From the NCBI GenBank assembly GCA_037893245.1, contig JBAIAA010000314.1, positions 186,001-250,000 on the forward strand: a DNA stretch of 64,000 nt, written 5' to 3'. Source of the DNA: Crossaster papposus (Eukaryota; Echinodermata; Asteroidea; Velatida; Solasteridae). Positions 11,008 to 21,762 of the stretch are shown here, piece after piece (positions within the stretch are counted from its first letter, which is position 1; each line of letters begins with the position of its first letter). The notes beneath the pieces are model-generated. The model was not told where the DNA came from. It saw only the letters and a program-made list of their open reading frames with translations, and ran no database searches. A program made the translations under genes and the position numbers.

Positions 11008-12546
11008 ACATTGTACATGCAGTATCTGTCTATAGATGTAACAAATTGCTATGAAACTAAATTACATGGTTGCAATTTAAATTGCAGTAGTCTTCCTGCA
11101 AAGAAAAATATCAACTTTGAAAGAATATTTAACAAGTTAGGCTAATAAAAAATCACGAATTTTACTTATCTTTTGTTTTATTTAAGAAACAAAATGTCTG
11201 TCCATGTGACAAACATGATTATTAAAGTCTGTCCATACATTGTGACCAAACGTTATGTCAGAAAATGTTTTTTATATGAGTTTTTTTATATAGTTGAACA
11301 GATAGGAAAACATTTATTCAGGTTTACAGGGCCCTTAATATTATCAGTTATTAAAAAGGTCTTCATCAATCAAACAAATTATAATTTGATACCGTCTTGT
11401 CTTTCTAAGTGGCATACGTTGTTTTCATGGTATCATCCTCCTATATTTTCTTTAGGAAGAATATAGTTGCTTTAAAAGTGAGCTAAATTTTAACATTGAA
11501 AGTACTAAAAATATGCTTAAACAAAAATTTACTGAATTTGTTTGTTTTGCTGAATGTGTTCGTTATGCTTTTTAGGGAGTGACAAATGTCTGTTCATGTG
11601 ACAAATGTTACAACTTAAGATTTACCTTTGATAACTTATTAACCAGTTTGCACCGGGTTTATTTTCAAGTTATTGAGACCACTGGGAGGATTATTTTTCA
11701 TAGAATTTTTTTTATTTGTTTTATTCACTAAATTATTCCTGTTTTCATAATGCAACTACTACAAGATGTCGACACTTAGTTTATTAGCACCGTTATTTAC
11801 ATGTTTTTGCCTAAATTCTGTTGCCTAGGGCATTTTTTTTCTCTGCAGTCAGGGTGTGATATTATGTCAACCGCTGCCCGCCATAAATTCTGACGCGTGT
11901 GTATACGTTATTCGTGGAACTACACACTACGCTAGTCGTGTTTATACCCATCCTCCATTCTTTTGGTGTAAATGCACGTCAACCGCAACAACCAATGAAA
12001 CCTTTGCAGCGTATACACACGTCCTCCGTGGAATTAAACTGCCTGACAGATTAACGCGTCATCCGTGGATAGTAAAAAAAAAATTCGGGCTTTGCTCGGG
12101 ACGTGTTTATTCGTCATCTGTTTTGAATCTCTGGAATATTTTGAGGATATACGTCCTCCTGTGCGAACTGGTTAAATATTGCTCGTTATTTCTGGACTAA
12201 CAATAAAGCATATAGAGGGAAGATATGTGCAAGTAAATGTATCATTTAGTGTGGACAGACCAAAATCAGTTTTAAGAGTAACTAACTTAAAACTTGTATT
12301 GGGTCCTTTCTGGGTGTTGTACGATACATAAACGTACTGAAAATCTGTATTGATACTGAATTGTCTAAAAGGTTTTGGGGCATAATGGGGAATCTTGGAG
12401 ACGGTTATTACAGTGAGATAGGTCCTACCGGTATATGTCATTTCCTGACATTCATTACAATCCACCATTGTTTGAAATCATTACCAGCTTGTTTGCTTTG
12501 GAATTCTTATTAATCTTATGTTCTATTTCTACTCTTTTTTCCCCAG
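11008..12546. other. Upstream OTC intron or flank; no exon recognised
   Basis: AT-rich sequence before the first recognised OTC exon. By analogy with the vertebrate gene a 54-nt exon should lie upstream. I searched for its G-Y-x-P-D type start and did not find it here, so the intron is probably long and holds the transposons to the left. A longer open frame at 11856-12200 (+) has no recognisable motif. Confidence 0.45.
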
Positions 12547-12696
12547 GCTAACACTGACATCTTTGTAACCAACGATCCTCTGGAAGCTTGTCAAAATGCG
12601 AACATTGTTGTCACGGATACTTGGATAAGTATGGGTCAAGAAAAGGAGAAAGCTGAGCGACTTAAAGCATTCAGAGGTTATCAGGTCACAAAAAAG
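12547..12696 (+). CDS. OTC: Ornithine carbamoyltransferase, antepenultimate exon
   Basis: OTC joins carbamoyl phosphate and ornithine to give citrulline in the mitochondrial matrix (urea cycle/arginine metabolism). This exon encodes 50 residues including [21 protein letters not shown] and [12 protein letters not shown], which I recognise as OTC (human: [29 protein letters not shown]). D-T-W-I-S-M-G is the ornithine-binding SMG-loop region. The acceptor is CCCCAG at 12541-12546 and the donor AAG|GTAGAG at 12697. The exon is exactly 150 nt and both flanking introns are in phase 0, as in human exon 8. No stop or frameshift; codon use looks normal. Confidence 0.95.
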
Positions 12697-13477
12697 GTAG
12701 AGTTGCAGAAGTAGGCTGGAAGGCTCTACCATGTACACCAGGCTTGGAAGCAATGAAGATCTTAAGTGAAATTGACCTATCACCATTTGCGAGTAACCAC
12801 TAACCACACCCCTTGTACAACTTTACACACAAGCAGCACATGGGTGTGATGCACAAAACGCGCAGTAGCTTATAATGGAGTTGTCTTGGATATTTCTGAG
12901 ACAACTGTTGTCACTGTGTACAGGCAGATTTCCGTGCACCCACTGATTGCGGAAAGGGGAAAAAAATCACTTTTCCATTTTCTAAATTACAGGATCTCCA
13001 TGACATATTTTCACCATGTTTACGAGGGTGTAGAAACTAACAACTTAATCATGAACAGAACAAATCATATTTATAATGCTTTTTTCAACTTTTTTATGAA
13101 ATAAGCATAATTCATCTATTTGTAGATAAAGTGTTGGGGCATTCTGGTATTCACATACGGCCGATTAATATACTTTGTTATTTTTTTGGTTTTCCCAAGA
13201 TTTGGAATAGAGCGTTATATATTTAACAGACGCTGTGATTGGATAATGTTTGTTATCGATGATGAGTTAATTACATTAACCCTAACCTTCCATAAATCTA
13301 TCAAAATCCACACCCCTGTTTTAGAGAATTTTGGCAGATTAAGGATAGGTACCTATAAAATTCAGCCATTTTTAGTTTGGTTTGGTGGTTCGGTTGCTGC
13401 ACTAATCTCCATTGAAATTGATTTTAGGGACGTAAAGACAGTCGGCTTTGATTTGATATGATTTCTGTGTATCTTAG
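12697..13477 (+). other. OTC intron (781 bp)
   Basis: Bounded by GTAGAG and ATCTTAG. AT-rich, with no repeat or inserted element that I can recognise. Confidence 0.85.
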
Positions 13478-13615
13478 ATGACGGAAGTAATGAATAAAGA
13501 CTGGACCTTCCTTCACTGCCTACCAAGGAAACCAGAAGAAGTTGATGATGAGATCTTCCACAGTAAGAACTCACTTATATGGCAAGAGGCTGAAAACAGA
13601 AAGTGGACTGTTATG
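13478..13615 (+). CDS. OTC: Ornithine carbamoyltransferase, penultimate exon (catalytic Cys)
   Basis: Encodes 46 residues with [18 protein letters not shown], the carbamoyltransferase HCLP signature whose cysteine contributes to ornithine binding, followed by [10 protein letters not shown]. Acceptor ATCTTAG ends at 13477; donor ATG|GTAAAC begins at 13616. The length of 138 nt equals human exon 9, and the phase is 0 at both ends. The first codon is ATG only by chance: it is internal, because the reading frame continues from the upstream exon. Confidence 0.96.
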
Positions 13616-14443
13616 GTAAACATTCAACTTGCTTATGAATTTACACTAATTACAGTTAACTCTTGTTAGTACCAAATCTGCTGGAACACACTAAACTGTT
13701 CATTAGACCTGGTTTCTCGGTTAAAGAACAATTTTTTCATTCATTGTGCATGTGTTTGTATACTGTAACGTCTAACACAAGAACTTGACTACAACTCGGG
13801 AAAAGCATTGCGTCAAAAAAAGTCTTGCGTCATCCCTCTTGCAACGGGTTTCTCTAGTTGAAAAGTGTCGGCAGGCCGGCACCGACGGTACACAGTTCCC
13901 TCCGAGGACTCTTGTTCGTCTCTGAACAAGGCGGTGAGCATCAGCAATCGGGGTTGGGCTGGCTCCGACTGCAGGGACTGGCTTTGACTGCTCTTCGACT
14001 GCACAGACTGGCTCTCCGACTGAAAGGACTGGCTCTCTAACTGCACGGACTGACTGGCTGCGTTTTGACTGGCTCTTTTGGCTCTTGGGCTGGCCCCGAT
14101 CTGGTTGGGCTGACTTCATCGACTCTTTGCTCTTGGCTGGCTTCCTTCAATTGGGCTAGCTTTGATGTACACGAATATGGCTCGATTACGAGGCGCATGC
14201 ACTAAAATGTGTACAATTTAGCTCCGACAGTTGTTTGTTTGTAATAACCAGAATGTTGTCTTGAGAGTTGACTGATAGACTCAAGGAGAGATTCCATTTT
14301 TATGCTTTTTAACTTTAATTCATTTTTACATGTAAGAATACGTGCCATAATGGTGGGTATCTGTAGTGAAGGAAGTGGCATTTTCTGTTGTGATACGAAC
14401 ACAATTTTTAGGCAATCTTTTTTTGTTGTTTGTCAATTTGCAG
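13616..14443 (+). other. OTC intron (828 bp) with GACTGGCT-type minisatellite
   Basis: Between 13930 and about 14150 the intron contains a degenerate array of GACTGGCT/CGACTG/TTGGGCT words. Frames read through this array on either strand are repeat translations. The remainder shows nothing recognisable. The intron ends in the pyrimidine-rich TTTGTTGTTTGTCAATTTGCAG. Confidence 0.8.
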
Positions 14444-14503
14444 GCAGTTCTGCTATCTCTTCTAACAGATCACGTCCACAAGACACCCAAGCCAATTTTC
14501 TAG
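14444..14503 (+). CDS. OTC: Ornithine carbamoyltransferase, last coding exon
   Basis: After the acceptor TTTGCAG the frame reads AVLLSLLTDHVHKTPKPIF and stops at TAG (14501-14503). This aligns position by position with the human C-terminus (AVMVSLLTD...QKPKF) and is exactly 60 nt, equal to the coding part of human exon 10. It is the short C-terminal helix and tail of the enzyme. A possible polyadenylation signal ATTAAA follows at 14522-14527. Confidence 0.95.
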   Translation, partial: AVLLSLLTDHVHKTPKPIF

Positions 14504-14521
14504 GATTGAAGACAAGGTTAA

Positions 14522-14527
14522 ATTAAA
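14522..14527 (+). promoter_or_regulatory. Candidate poly(A) signal of OTC
   Basis: ATTAAA lies 19 nt after the stop codon. This would give a very short 3' UTR; a later signal is possible, but the next 40-50 bp run into a MITE. Confidence 0.4.
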
Positions 14528-14567
14528 ATGATTTACTGAAGTAGGCCTACATTAACATGCTGTGTCC

Positions 14568-14897
14568 CAGTCCTTCTGATTTGAGACGTGCGATCGCACC
14601 CCCACACCATCGCATGCCTAAAAATTTCCTGAGAAGTGCTAATAATCGCACACCTAAATCCCACTGTACCGCACACTTCGGCATACATTTACGGCATAAT
14701 TATACAAAATAATTTGTTTTAAAAAGTATGTCAATAAAGAGAAAATGGCTTTACTGTAAACTAACCAAGATAAATATTATTAACAAAAATGCCAAGTATT
14801 GTTTAGTCTCGGGTTGGACCACAGAATCACACGCCTTGAAAATGTACACGCCTAGACAAATCCAGGTGTGCCTGTGATTTTCAAATCAGAAGGACTG
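14568..14897. mobile_element. MITE with CAGTCCTTCTGATTTGA termini
   Basis: Perfect 17-bp inverted ends (14568-14584 and 14881-14897) enclose 330 bp with no coding capacity. The inside shows repeated 'cgcacacc' and 'cacgcct' words near both ends. Flanks share GTGTCC at slightly different offsets, so a target duplication is possible but imperfect. It sits about 65 bp after the OTC stop codon, possibly inside the 3' UTR. Confidence 0.7.
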
Positions 14898-15530
14898 CAT
14901 GGTGTCCAAGACATCATTATCATGTGTGATTTTATGAAAACTGGTGGTTTATAATGCAGCTTTTAAAGAGAATAGATAATGTTAATTGCTGCAGTTGGTA
15001 TATATGTTAACATTAGTTTCATGTTTCATGTGAGAAATAACATTTGATAAAGACAACAATTACTTACTTGCTGTATGTCATTTACCGTATAAATGTGTAG
15101 AATATCTTGGTATTGATGAAGATTAGAGGGTCAGGATAAAGTCTCGCCAAAAGGCCGGGCTGTCCCAAATATTTGAATAGATGTTTGCCAGTTTTACATA
15201 TACAGCTGCGGTGTTATTACTCATAAAGGTACTAAGATGCCATTTTTTGGTTGACAGTAAGTTTTTTGTTGACACAATAATTAGTCGTATTTTAGGTGGG
15301 TAAATTCCTTGACAGTGAAACAGTACTTGGCGAAGAACATTCTCAGAGCCCATAATACCCATAGTTATATGCGCACACTTCGCATTTCAAGTATGATGTG
15401 GCTATCAAATAGTGAGGAAGGCAGCTACATTTAGCGTGTGTACAACTTGATATGCAAATTTCAACTATTTGGATATTCGGTGCAGTTTCGATTCATCGAA
15501 TACAGTTATTCCAAAATGGACAGCCCTCAT
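14898..15530. other. No gene recognised
   Basis: AT-rich intergenic sequence downstream of OTC. No coding or repeat structure that I can support. Confidence 0.5.
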
Positions 15531-15538
15531 CATCCGCC

Positions 15539-15704
15539 TATACCCAGCACGATATGTGGCAGAGGGGTACCCCCCCCTCTTATCCCTATACTTTATACGC
15601 ACTCAACACTATTGAAACCTAAAAGAAATTCCTGAGATTCCGGGAACACAATGGTCAACACAAAAAAGGGGGGGTTTTCTCTGCCGCATATTGTGCTTCA
15701 TATG
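15539..15704. mobile_element. MITE family A, copy 1, exact 8-bp TSD
   Basis: Starts TATACCCAGCACGATATGTG and ends in the near-complement ...GTGCTTCATATG. The conserved inverted core is AGCACGATATGTGGCAGAG, slightly decayed at this right end. It is flanked by the exact 8-bp duplication CATCCGCC (15531-15538, 15705-15712). The interior has C- and G-runs (GGGGTACCCC, AGGGGGGG). A second copy at 18514 shows the same end points, which fixes the boundaries. An 8-bp TSD suggests hAT (or Merlin) mobilisation. Confidence 0.88.
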
Positions 15705-15712
15705 CATCCGCC

Positions 15713-17289
15713 ATGCACTACAGTGGTAGTCTGGTGCTGGCTCACATAAAACCATGTATGTACATGTACTTGTACTGGTACAGTGGAACACCGCTATATT
15801 TAGTGAACAAGATCATGGGAGATTGTTTGGTATATCGATCGTTCGGTATAGCGATTTTCAGCCATCGTACCACCAGGTGCCCTCTTTAAAGAGATCGTAT
15901 ACGTTTGGTAATTACTCCAAAAATTAATGGCAATACAAACTAATTACTTGGTAAGAAGTACAGTAGCTTTGGATAGTATAATTCATTTTTAGAAACAATC
16001 ACAGGATATCTAAGGCAATAATTTTGCTGGATGCCTAGAATCATTATTTACTTTCAAATAAGTATAATATTTCTTTAATTCGGTAACAAAAATTGTTCAA
16101 TATCTGCAAATGGTGTATCCCACCTTTAAATCAAATCTTTTTTTTCTATTTACTTAAAAAAGTTACCAACTACATGTACATGACATGAAGGTATTCTGTG
16201 GTTGCCAAAAAAAATGCTTGCCAACTGAAATAGCAATTTGTTTGGGGGCAATTCCAATTCCACCTCTTCAGTCTCTGAATTCGGAAAATAAAATGTAATG
16301 GTACTGGTACACATGCTAAATATATATTATAATAAAGCCCTGCTGTTTTCCCTATACCTCTTGCGCACGGGACAAAATCATTTTAAAAACTTGTAAGTAA
16401 TACCTACAATAATTTCCGGGACTTTTCCGAAGACAAACAGGACAAATTCTGGAGAAATTTAGAGAAAATGTCAAATCTTTTTAAACTCCTGTACTTTTTC
16501 AATGGGCCTTTTTCTTTTGGAAACTGGTCTATAGAAAAGTCACACATCAGTGAATTCGACTTGTGACCGTAATGGTCTAATTAAAGGGGCTCGCTAAAAT
16601 TATTGTAGTTCTCTTATTTCTTGATCAATTTTCATGAAATAGGTATCATTTAAAAGCTTAAATAGAGCTCAGTAAGACTAAAACGGTACAAATTATGTGA
16701 TGTATACCTTAATAAACTTGCGATGATTATAAATTTGGTGCAATTTAGAATTTACGTAAATAGCTTTCCATAAGAAGTGGGCTTGGAAATTATGGCATAT
16801 TCTCATTGAGTGCTAAACTGTCTTCTGAAAGACAACAAACAACCACCAGATAGTAACCTATTTGCACTGCTGCTTTGCTCGGGCTCCAGAATCCATTCGG
16901 CCTATCGAAGCAAACTAGATCGGCCGAAGCAGTAGCTATAGAGAGTGCAGATATCGATTCTGCGGGACTAGCTCACGAGTTATAAAATCCGACATTTGCG
17001 CGTTGCACGTTGAAGTTGGATACTGAGAGTGGCGAGAGGGCGGATCGGCCTACATGTCGAGGCCTTGAAATATGGGAGTTATAGGGCAAGGAATACTACC
17101 TATAGTGCAGCGGCTAAGCACAACAATTGTGCACTTTTTGAGAAAAGCATGAAATTTCTAGCATAGTTAGTTTTTACCATAAGGTTTATTTTCAGATGTG
17201 GAGGGAAGTCAGATTTAACCTCTGATGACCGTTAGAGGTCAAATTCAAAATGGCCGCCAGTCTGCACCGGGTTTAATGTTCAAACGCGC
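15713..17289. other. No gene recognised
   Basis: AT-rich sequence with only short frames on both strands. One AAAATGGCCGCCAG word lies at about 17250, just outside the Academ-like terminus. Confidence 0.5.
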
Positions 17290-18513
17290 TTAATTTGGGA
17301 ACCAAACAGTGTGGACAAACATTTAAGACTGGGTTGCTGTAAAAATCAAAGATATTTTTAAAAAGGTGGCAGACTTCAAAAAATGGATTTTGGCAATACT
17401 CCATGTATGAGTAGGTATGGGTACACGAAATACAAAAATAGAAAACAAAATGATATTGGATGTTTGTTGCCATGGTAACGGCCAAAATAAGATTTCCAAC
17501 AAATTTTTCAATTTTTTACACTATTTAAGTAATGAAATATAGGTAAATTGGAAGCACTGGTACATCTAAAGGGGAAAGAGTAGAATTTTTTCTTTTACAC
17601 ATATTGCACAACCATGTTTACTCTTTCAGAAAATGATTTTAAAATGTAATGTGTGTGTTCCACTTTGGATCAAACCATTATTTCAAATAGGGGTGTTGTC
17701 ATCATTTTGTTTCATAGCGAAAAATGGGGTATTGAATTGGGCCATAAAGCCGAAAGTAGCACTTTGTGGATAATGCCACTTTCATAACTGGTAGATAAGA
17801 TACCAACCTACATAAACATGGAATAAAATGTTTTGGTATTTCAAGTAGGCGAAAACTGTGTTGCCGGAAAGTTAGCACTTTGGCTGGAAACAAACGCAAC
17901 AAATGGCCAAATAGTATACATTAAAGAAAGTCCTAATTGCCAAATTATATAACAATTTGGTCATATTTATAATAGAATACATAAAATGAATGTTGATATG
18001 AAGAGAACAAATACTTAAATGGCATTAAAGGCAGTCAGTGTTGCCAGAGACATGATTTTATGTGATTTTATGTAATAGTTAAGATACCGGTACATGGAAT
18101 TGGTAAGTGACTTTTTATATCAAACATTTTCTTTTGAACCTGGACTACAGTATTTAAAAATATAACAGTATAAATGGATACAAAATAAAACAAAGTTGCA
18201 ACACTGTTGCCTGTTACCCATCTATATTTCATCAACAAGTTGGCATTATATCAAGCATGTATAATGAAACATAACAATTTCAGGAATAAAACCAACATAT
18301 GTTTGAAAATTTATTTTTTCATTTGGCATTTTTTTACAAAATTATTGTCATATCTTATTGTTTTCATTGTTTAGCATTCCTTACACACGGCACCTGTAAA
18401 GGAGTTAAAATGTAGTAGTTTATGTTCTTTGAACTAAATACAATTGCTCAATGAATTGATCATCTGCTCAAAAAAGCTGACCACTGACTCAGAGAGTTTA
18501 TGTTTACATTATA

Positions 18514-18699
18514 TATACCCAGCACGATATGTGGCAGAGGGGTACCCCCCTATTATCCCTATACCTTATACACACTCAACACTATTGTAACCTAACCCAT
18601 CCCCCCTTGAAACCTAAAAGGAATTCCTGAGATTCCGGGAACACAATAGTCAACACAAAAGAGGGGGGGTTTTCTCTGCCACATATCGTGCTTCATATG
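18514..18699. mobile_element. MITE family A, copy 2, exact 8-bp TSD
   Basis: The same termini as the 15539 copy, with perfect AGCACGATATGTGGCAGAG inverted arms. It is flanked by the exact duplication ACATTATA (18506-18513, 18700-18707). It is 20 bp longer than copy 1 because of an internal CCTAACCCATCCCCCC segment. It sits inside the TTAA element and so inserted after it. Confidence 0.9.
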
Positions 18700-18829
18700 A
18701 CATTATATCCCCTGGCCCAGACATCTGTTTATATTAGATTCCCACTATACATGCTTGCACCTTGGGCTATAGTGATCACTCCTCACTGTCCTCAACACAT
18801 GCAGACTGGTAAATACTTGCTACTACATG

Positions 18830-19551
18830 TACATTGGGTCGTATGAATAAAAATTTGCAAATGCTATGAAGTACAAGCAAAAAGTAAAAACATTTACTTC
18901 GAAGTAAAAGCATTAAGGAAAAGCAAATGCTTCAATTCGTATGAATAGCATTTACTGGCTGAAATAGCAGTAAATGCTTTTTACTTCCAATTGATTTCAC
19001 AGCTGAATGGTTTATAACAATAGAGTCTGTCTTGTGTATACGATACACACCCACACAGAATGAAAACGGAACCTCAAGTTGCTGCTTTGCAGCCATGATG
19101 CCCTTTTCTGTCTCGGCAATATTGCAAGAAATTATCGGCCATCTAGTACGTCTCATTCCCTTCTCCAAAATCAGTACAGGTGCTTGTATTTTAATCCTAG
19201 ACAATCCATCTTCCATGTTCATACCTTTTCCTGCCTAACCACATATACAAAAGCTCATATTTTTCATATTAGTATTTCCTTCTCTTTTTTCAAGGTAGCC
19301 CCGACCCAACCTTGAACAATTACGAGTTAATACTGCAAATCTGAAGCATTTACTCATTTTTATTCATACCAAATGGAGCAAATACTAATATTCTAGCAAA
19401 TGCTGGAAATTGAACAGTAAATAATTTTAGTCTTTAGCAAATAGTTTCCAGTAAAATCTTTTGCTTCATTTTTATTCATACAGATTCCAGTAAATGCTTG
19501 AAAATTGGTAGTAAAAGCAAATGCTAGGTTATATGCATACGGCCCAATGTA
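18830..19551. mobile_element. MITE-like foldback with AAATGC-rich arms
   Basis: Ends TACATTGGGTCGTATG and CATACGGCCCAATGTA are a 16-bp inverted repeat with one mismatch. Both arms are rich in GCAAATGCT/AGTAAATGC words (18850-18990 and 19345-19535), forming a long imperfect inverted repeat. TACTACA occurs on both sides, but offset from the termini, so the target duplication is uncertain. The open frames inside have no recognisable domain. Confidence 0.65.
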
Positions 19552-20246
19552 CTACAAGAACTTGGAAGTGGTACCAGCAGATAATCCTGTAGCTTTACTG
19601 CTTTACATGTAGATCAAGTTCAACTGCTATGAACAGGCAACATATTGGAACAGTTGTATTTTATCTCAAAATATTCATAATTCTTTTTTAATGTTTGAGA
19701 ATGCTAAAAAAAGTGTAACTAAGGTCTATTACCTTCAACTTGATAGAAGTCTGCTGTGTGATCTTATATACAGAGACGATACTCTGAAATCAAAATGATC
19801 CACTGTTCAAATCATATACTTTATAAGTACTATCTGAGATACTGATATGGAAATTATCTCTATGTACTATTTCGGATATATGGAAGTATCTTTATGTATA
19901 GACTTTGTGCATACTCTACTCTGTGCCAAGGCAAGTAACGGATGTCCACAACATGGGGGTAAACTTTACATATAGTGTTTTGAGCTGTTTTATGGGGGAA
20001 ATGAGGCCATTTTATTTTAAACACTTTATCTGTGAATGAAATTTCAAATATGTTTTGGCATTGTTGCATCTTCCTGCGAGTCATCAATTGAGATGCTTTT
20101 CCAGCATGTCCAAATGTTATCATGCAATGTATACTTGTTATGCAAAATCTAGTGTATAAACTGCATATTAACAGACGCTCTATTGAATTTGAAGGTCATT
20201 GCAAATGTATGGCTAAAGCCTTTTTGAAAGACTTGTTCTACATTTG

Positions 20247-20395
20247 TTGCTGCCAATTATGTCATTGCCAATTATGTAACCGCCAATTATGTCATCGCCA
20301 ACTATGTCATCGCCAACTTTGTTATTACCAACTGCGTCATTGCCAATTGTGTCACAATGTCACTGCCAACTTTGTCACACAACTATGTAAATTGA
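20247..20395. repeat. 15-bp minisatellite, about 9 copies
   Basis: Degenerate repeats of GCCAATTATGTCATC. Because 15 is divisible by three, the plus-strand frame here reads a pentapeptide (C-H-R-Q-L), a by-product of the repeat and not evidence for a protein. Confidence 0.85.
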
Positions 20396-21370
20396 GTTGT
20401 TTTTACGAGTTTCGGTCTTTTAATGCTACTTTTCTGGCAACAGTGGCTTGTGATGCATGTTTATACAATTTAGAGTTATGTTTTTATACTTGTAAGTTGC
20501 TTTATTATATTTTGTCCTGATATTTTGTCAATCAGCATCATTGTTCAGCATGTAGAAAGTCATCAACCAGCATTATTTTCCATATATCTAAAAATATACA
20601 TTAAAACAACCAAAAAGCATGAAGTTTCTGGCAACACTGCTCCCCTGTACAAAAAATACCAAAACTTTTGTTTCTTTATTCTTACAGACCAGCATCTTAT
20701 CTTTCAATCTTGGAAGCAAAACATTCCTAAATATGCCACTTTCAGACATTTTCAGCAACCACCTCTATTTCTCAAAACACCCCTATATGAAATAATGGAA
20801 TCTTCCATTCACAATTAACTGTACTTGTATCAAGTGCATTTTTGGAAAGATTAAGGATGTATCTTTACCATATTGAGCTGAGAGGTAGGTAAACTGTTTG
20901 GTCTTTATACAGTGAAGCTCACAACCTTCGGTAATTTTTACTTATGAAAAGAGCTAAATTAGGTGAAATATGGTAACTTTCTATTTTCACCTGTTGCCAT
21001 GGCAACCAAAGTGTGGATTCAATAAATATTCTTTCTTTTTACACTTTGGATGAAGGCCTTCACATGTGCAAAGAATAAACAAAATCCATAAAAAAAATCT
21101 GCCACCACTTCTTTGATTTTTAGAGCAACTCAGTCTTAAGGTGTCATTTCAGACTAAATTGGGGATGCCAATTCATTTGGTGATATTTTTGAGATCGCCA
21201 GAACTCAAGAATATGCATTTATGCGAAGGTCAAGGTCAAATTACGTCAAAAAGTGAAATGTTGTTAAAACTTTGCCTCTATTTGGACACTTAAGGAATAA
21301 TAATTGTATACAATAAACATAATAGACCCATGTATAAAATTACTACCACTGTGATTATCCAGCCCAAAAT

Positions 21371-21721
21371 CTAACAGTCTCCAGAACAGATGCACAGTGC
21401 AGTGCATTTGGGTGCAGCTTTGGCACACTTGCAGCGTCCAGTGTACCCTTTGTTGCAGCTACAGTGTATCAATTCATGGCACGATTTTGATGCCTCAGGG
21501 AGAGTGGTCCAAAAAGGCTGCCACCCAGTTGTTTCCTTGGTCCAACCCCAGTCAGATGGCTCTGGCATCTCTGGATCCTTGGCCAATGTCTGGTTCCAAC
21601 AGTTGGCCTGGTAGCAAGTGCGCTTGATGTGCTGATTGAGTGCTGCCTGGGTTGGAGGAATGTTCTCTAGAGTTCTAGACGTTTGTGTGAAGAGCTGTTT
21701 CCTGGCATCATTCACGTCCAT
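21371..21721 (-). CDS. Academ-like transposase, C-terminal Cys-rich (CXC-like) part
   Basis: The frame contains QLFTQTSRTLENIPPTQAAL, then an aromatic/Pro stretch, then the cluster CSCNKGYTGRCKCAKAAPKC and CICSGDC. The C-x-C...C-x-C spacing is a zinc-chelating CXC/Cys8 type and probably binds DNA. It continues the nuclease-domain frame at 21763-22821 after a short break at 21722-21762. The same arrangement recurs in the second copy (58490-58900), so the modules belong together. Confidence 0.75.
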   Translation of the reverse strand: MDVNDARKQLFTQTSRTLENIPPTQAALNQHIKRTCYQANCWNQTLAKDPEMPEPSDWGWTKETTGWQPFWTTLPEASKSCHELIHCSCNKGYTGRCKCAKAAPKCTALCICSGDC

Positions 21722-21762
21722 GCTCTAACTGGTTCGGTCGTACATCAGCACCACAAATCGCT

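Larger units (their letters stand above)
17327..21135. mobile_element. TTAA-flanked DNA element (3.8 kb) inserted in the Academ-like TIR
   Basis: Begins GACTGGGTTGCTGTAAAAAT (17327-) and ends with the complement of GACTGAGTTGCTCTAAAAAT (to 21135). Homologous ends extend about 70 bp and a further GTTGCCATGG pair occurs about 140 bp inside each end. Exact TTAA lies on both sides (17323-17326, 21136-21139), and removing the element rejoins the host transposon's TIR. TTAA targets are typical of piggyBac and Kolobok. No transposase is recognisable, so it is non-autonomous or decayed. It contains MITE family A copy 2, a second foldback and a minisatellite. Confidence 0.82.

Noticed and set aside
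11856..12200. 115-codon open frame upstream of the first OTC exon as a missing OTC exon
   Set aside because: None of the expected OTC residues (W-I-G-D-G-N, G-Y-x-P-D) are present, and no suitable splice pair bounds it.
17221..17245. CTGATGACCGTTAGAGGTC as another hammerhead core
   Set aside because: A short stem II forms, but the next bases are TCAAA rather than GAAA, and no stem III/UH or stem I is found.
20122..20520. 132-codon plus-strand frame rich in C-H-x-Q-L
   Set aside because: It is a translation of the 15-bp minisatellite inside a non-autonomous element.
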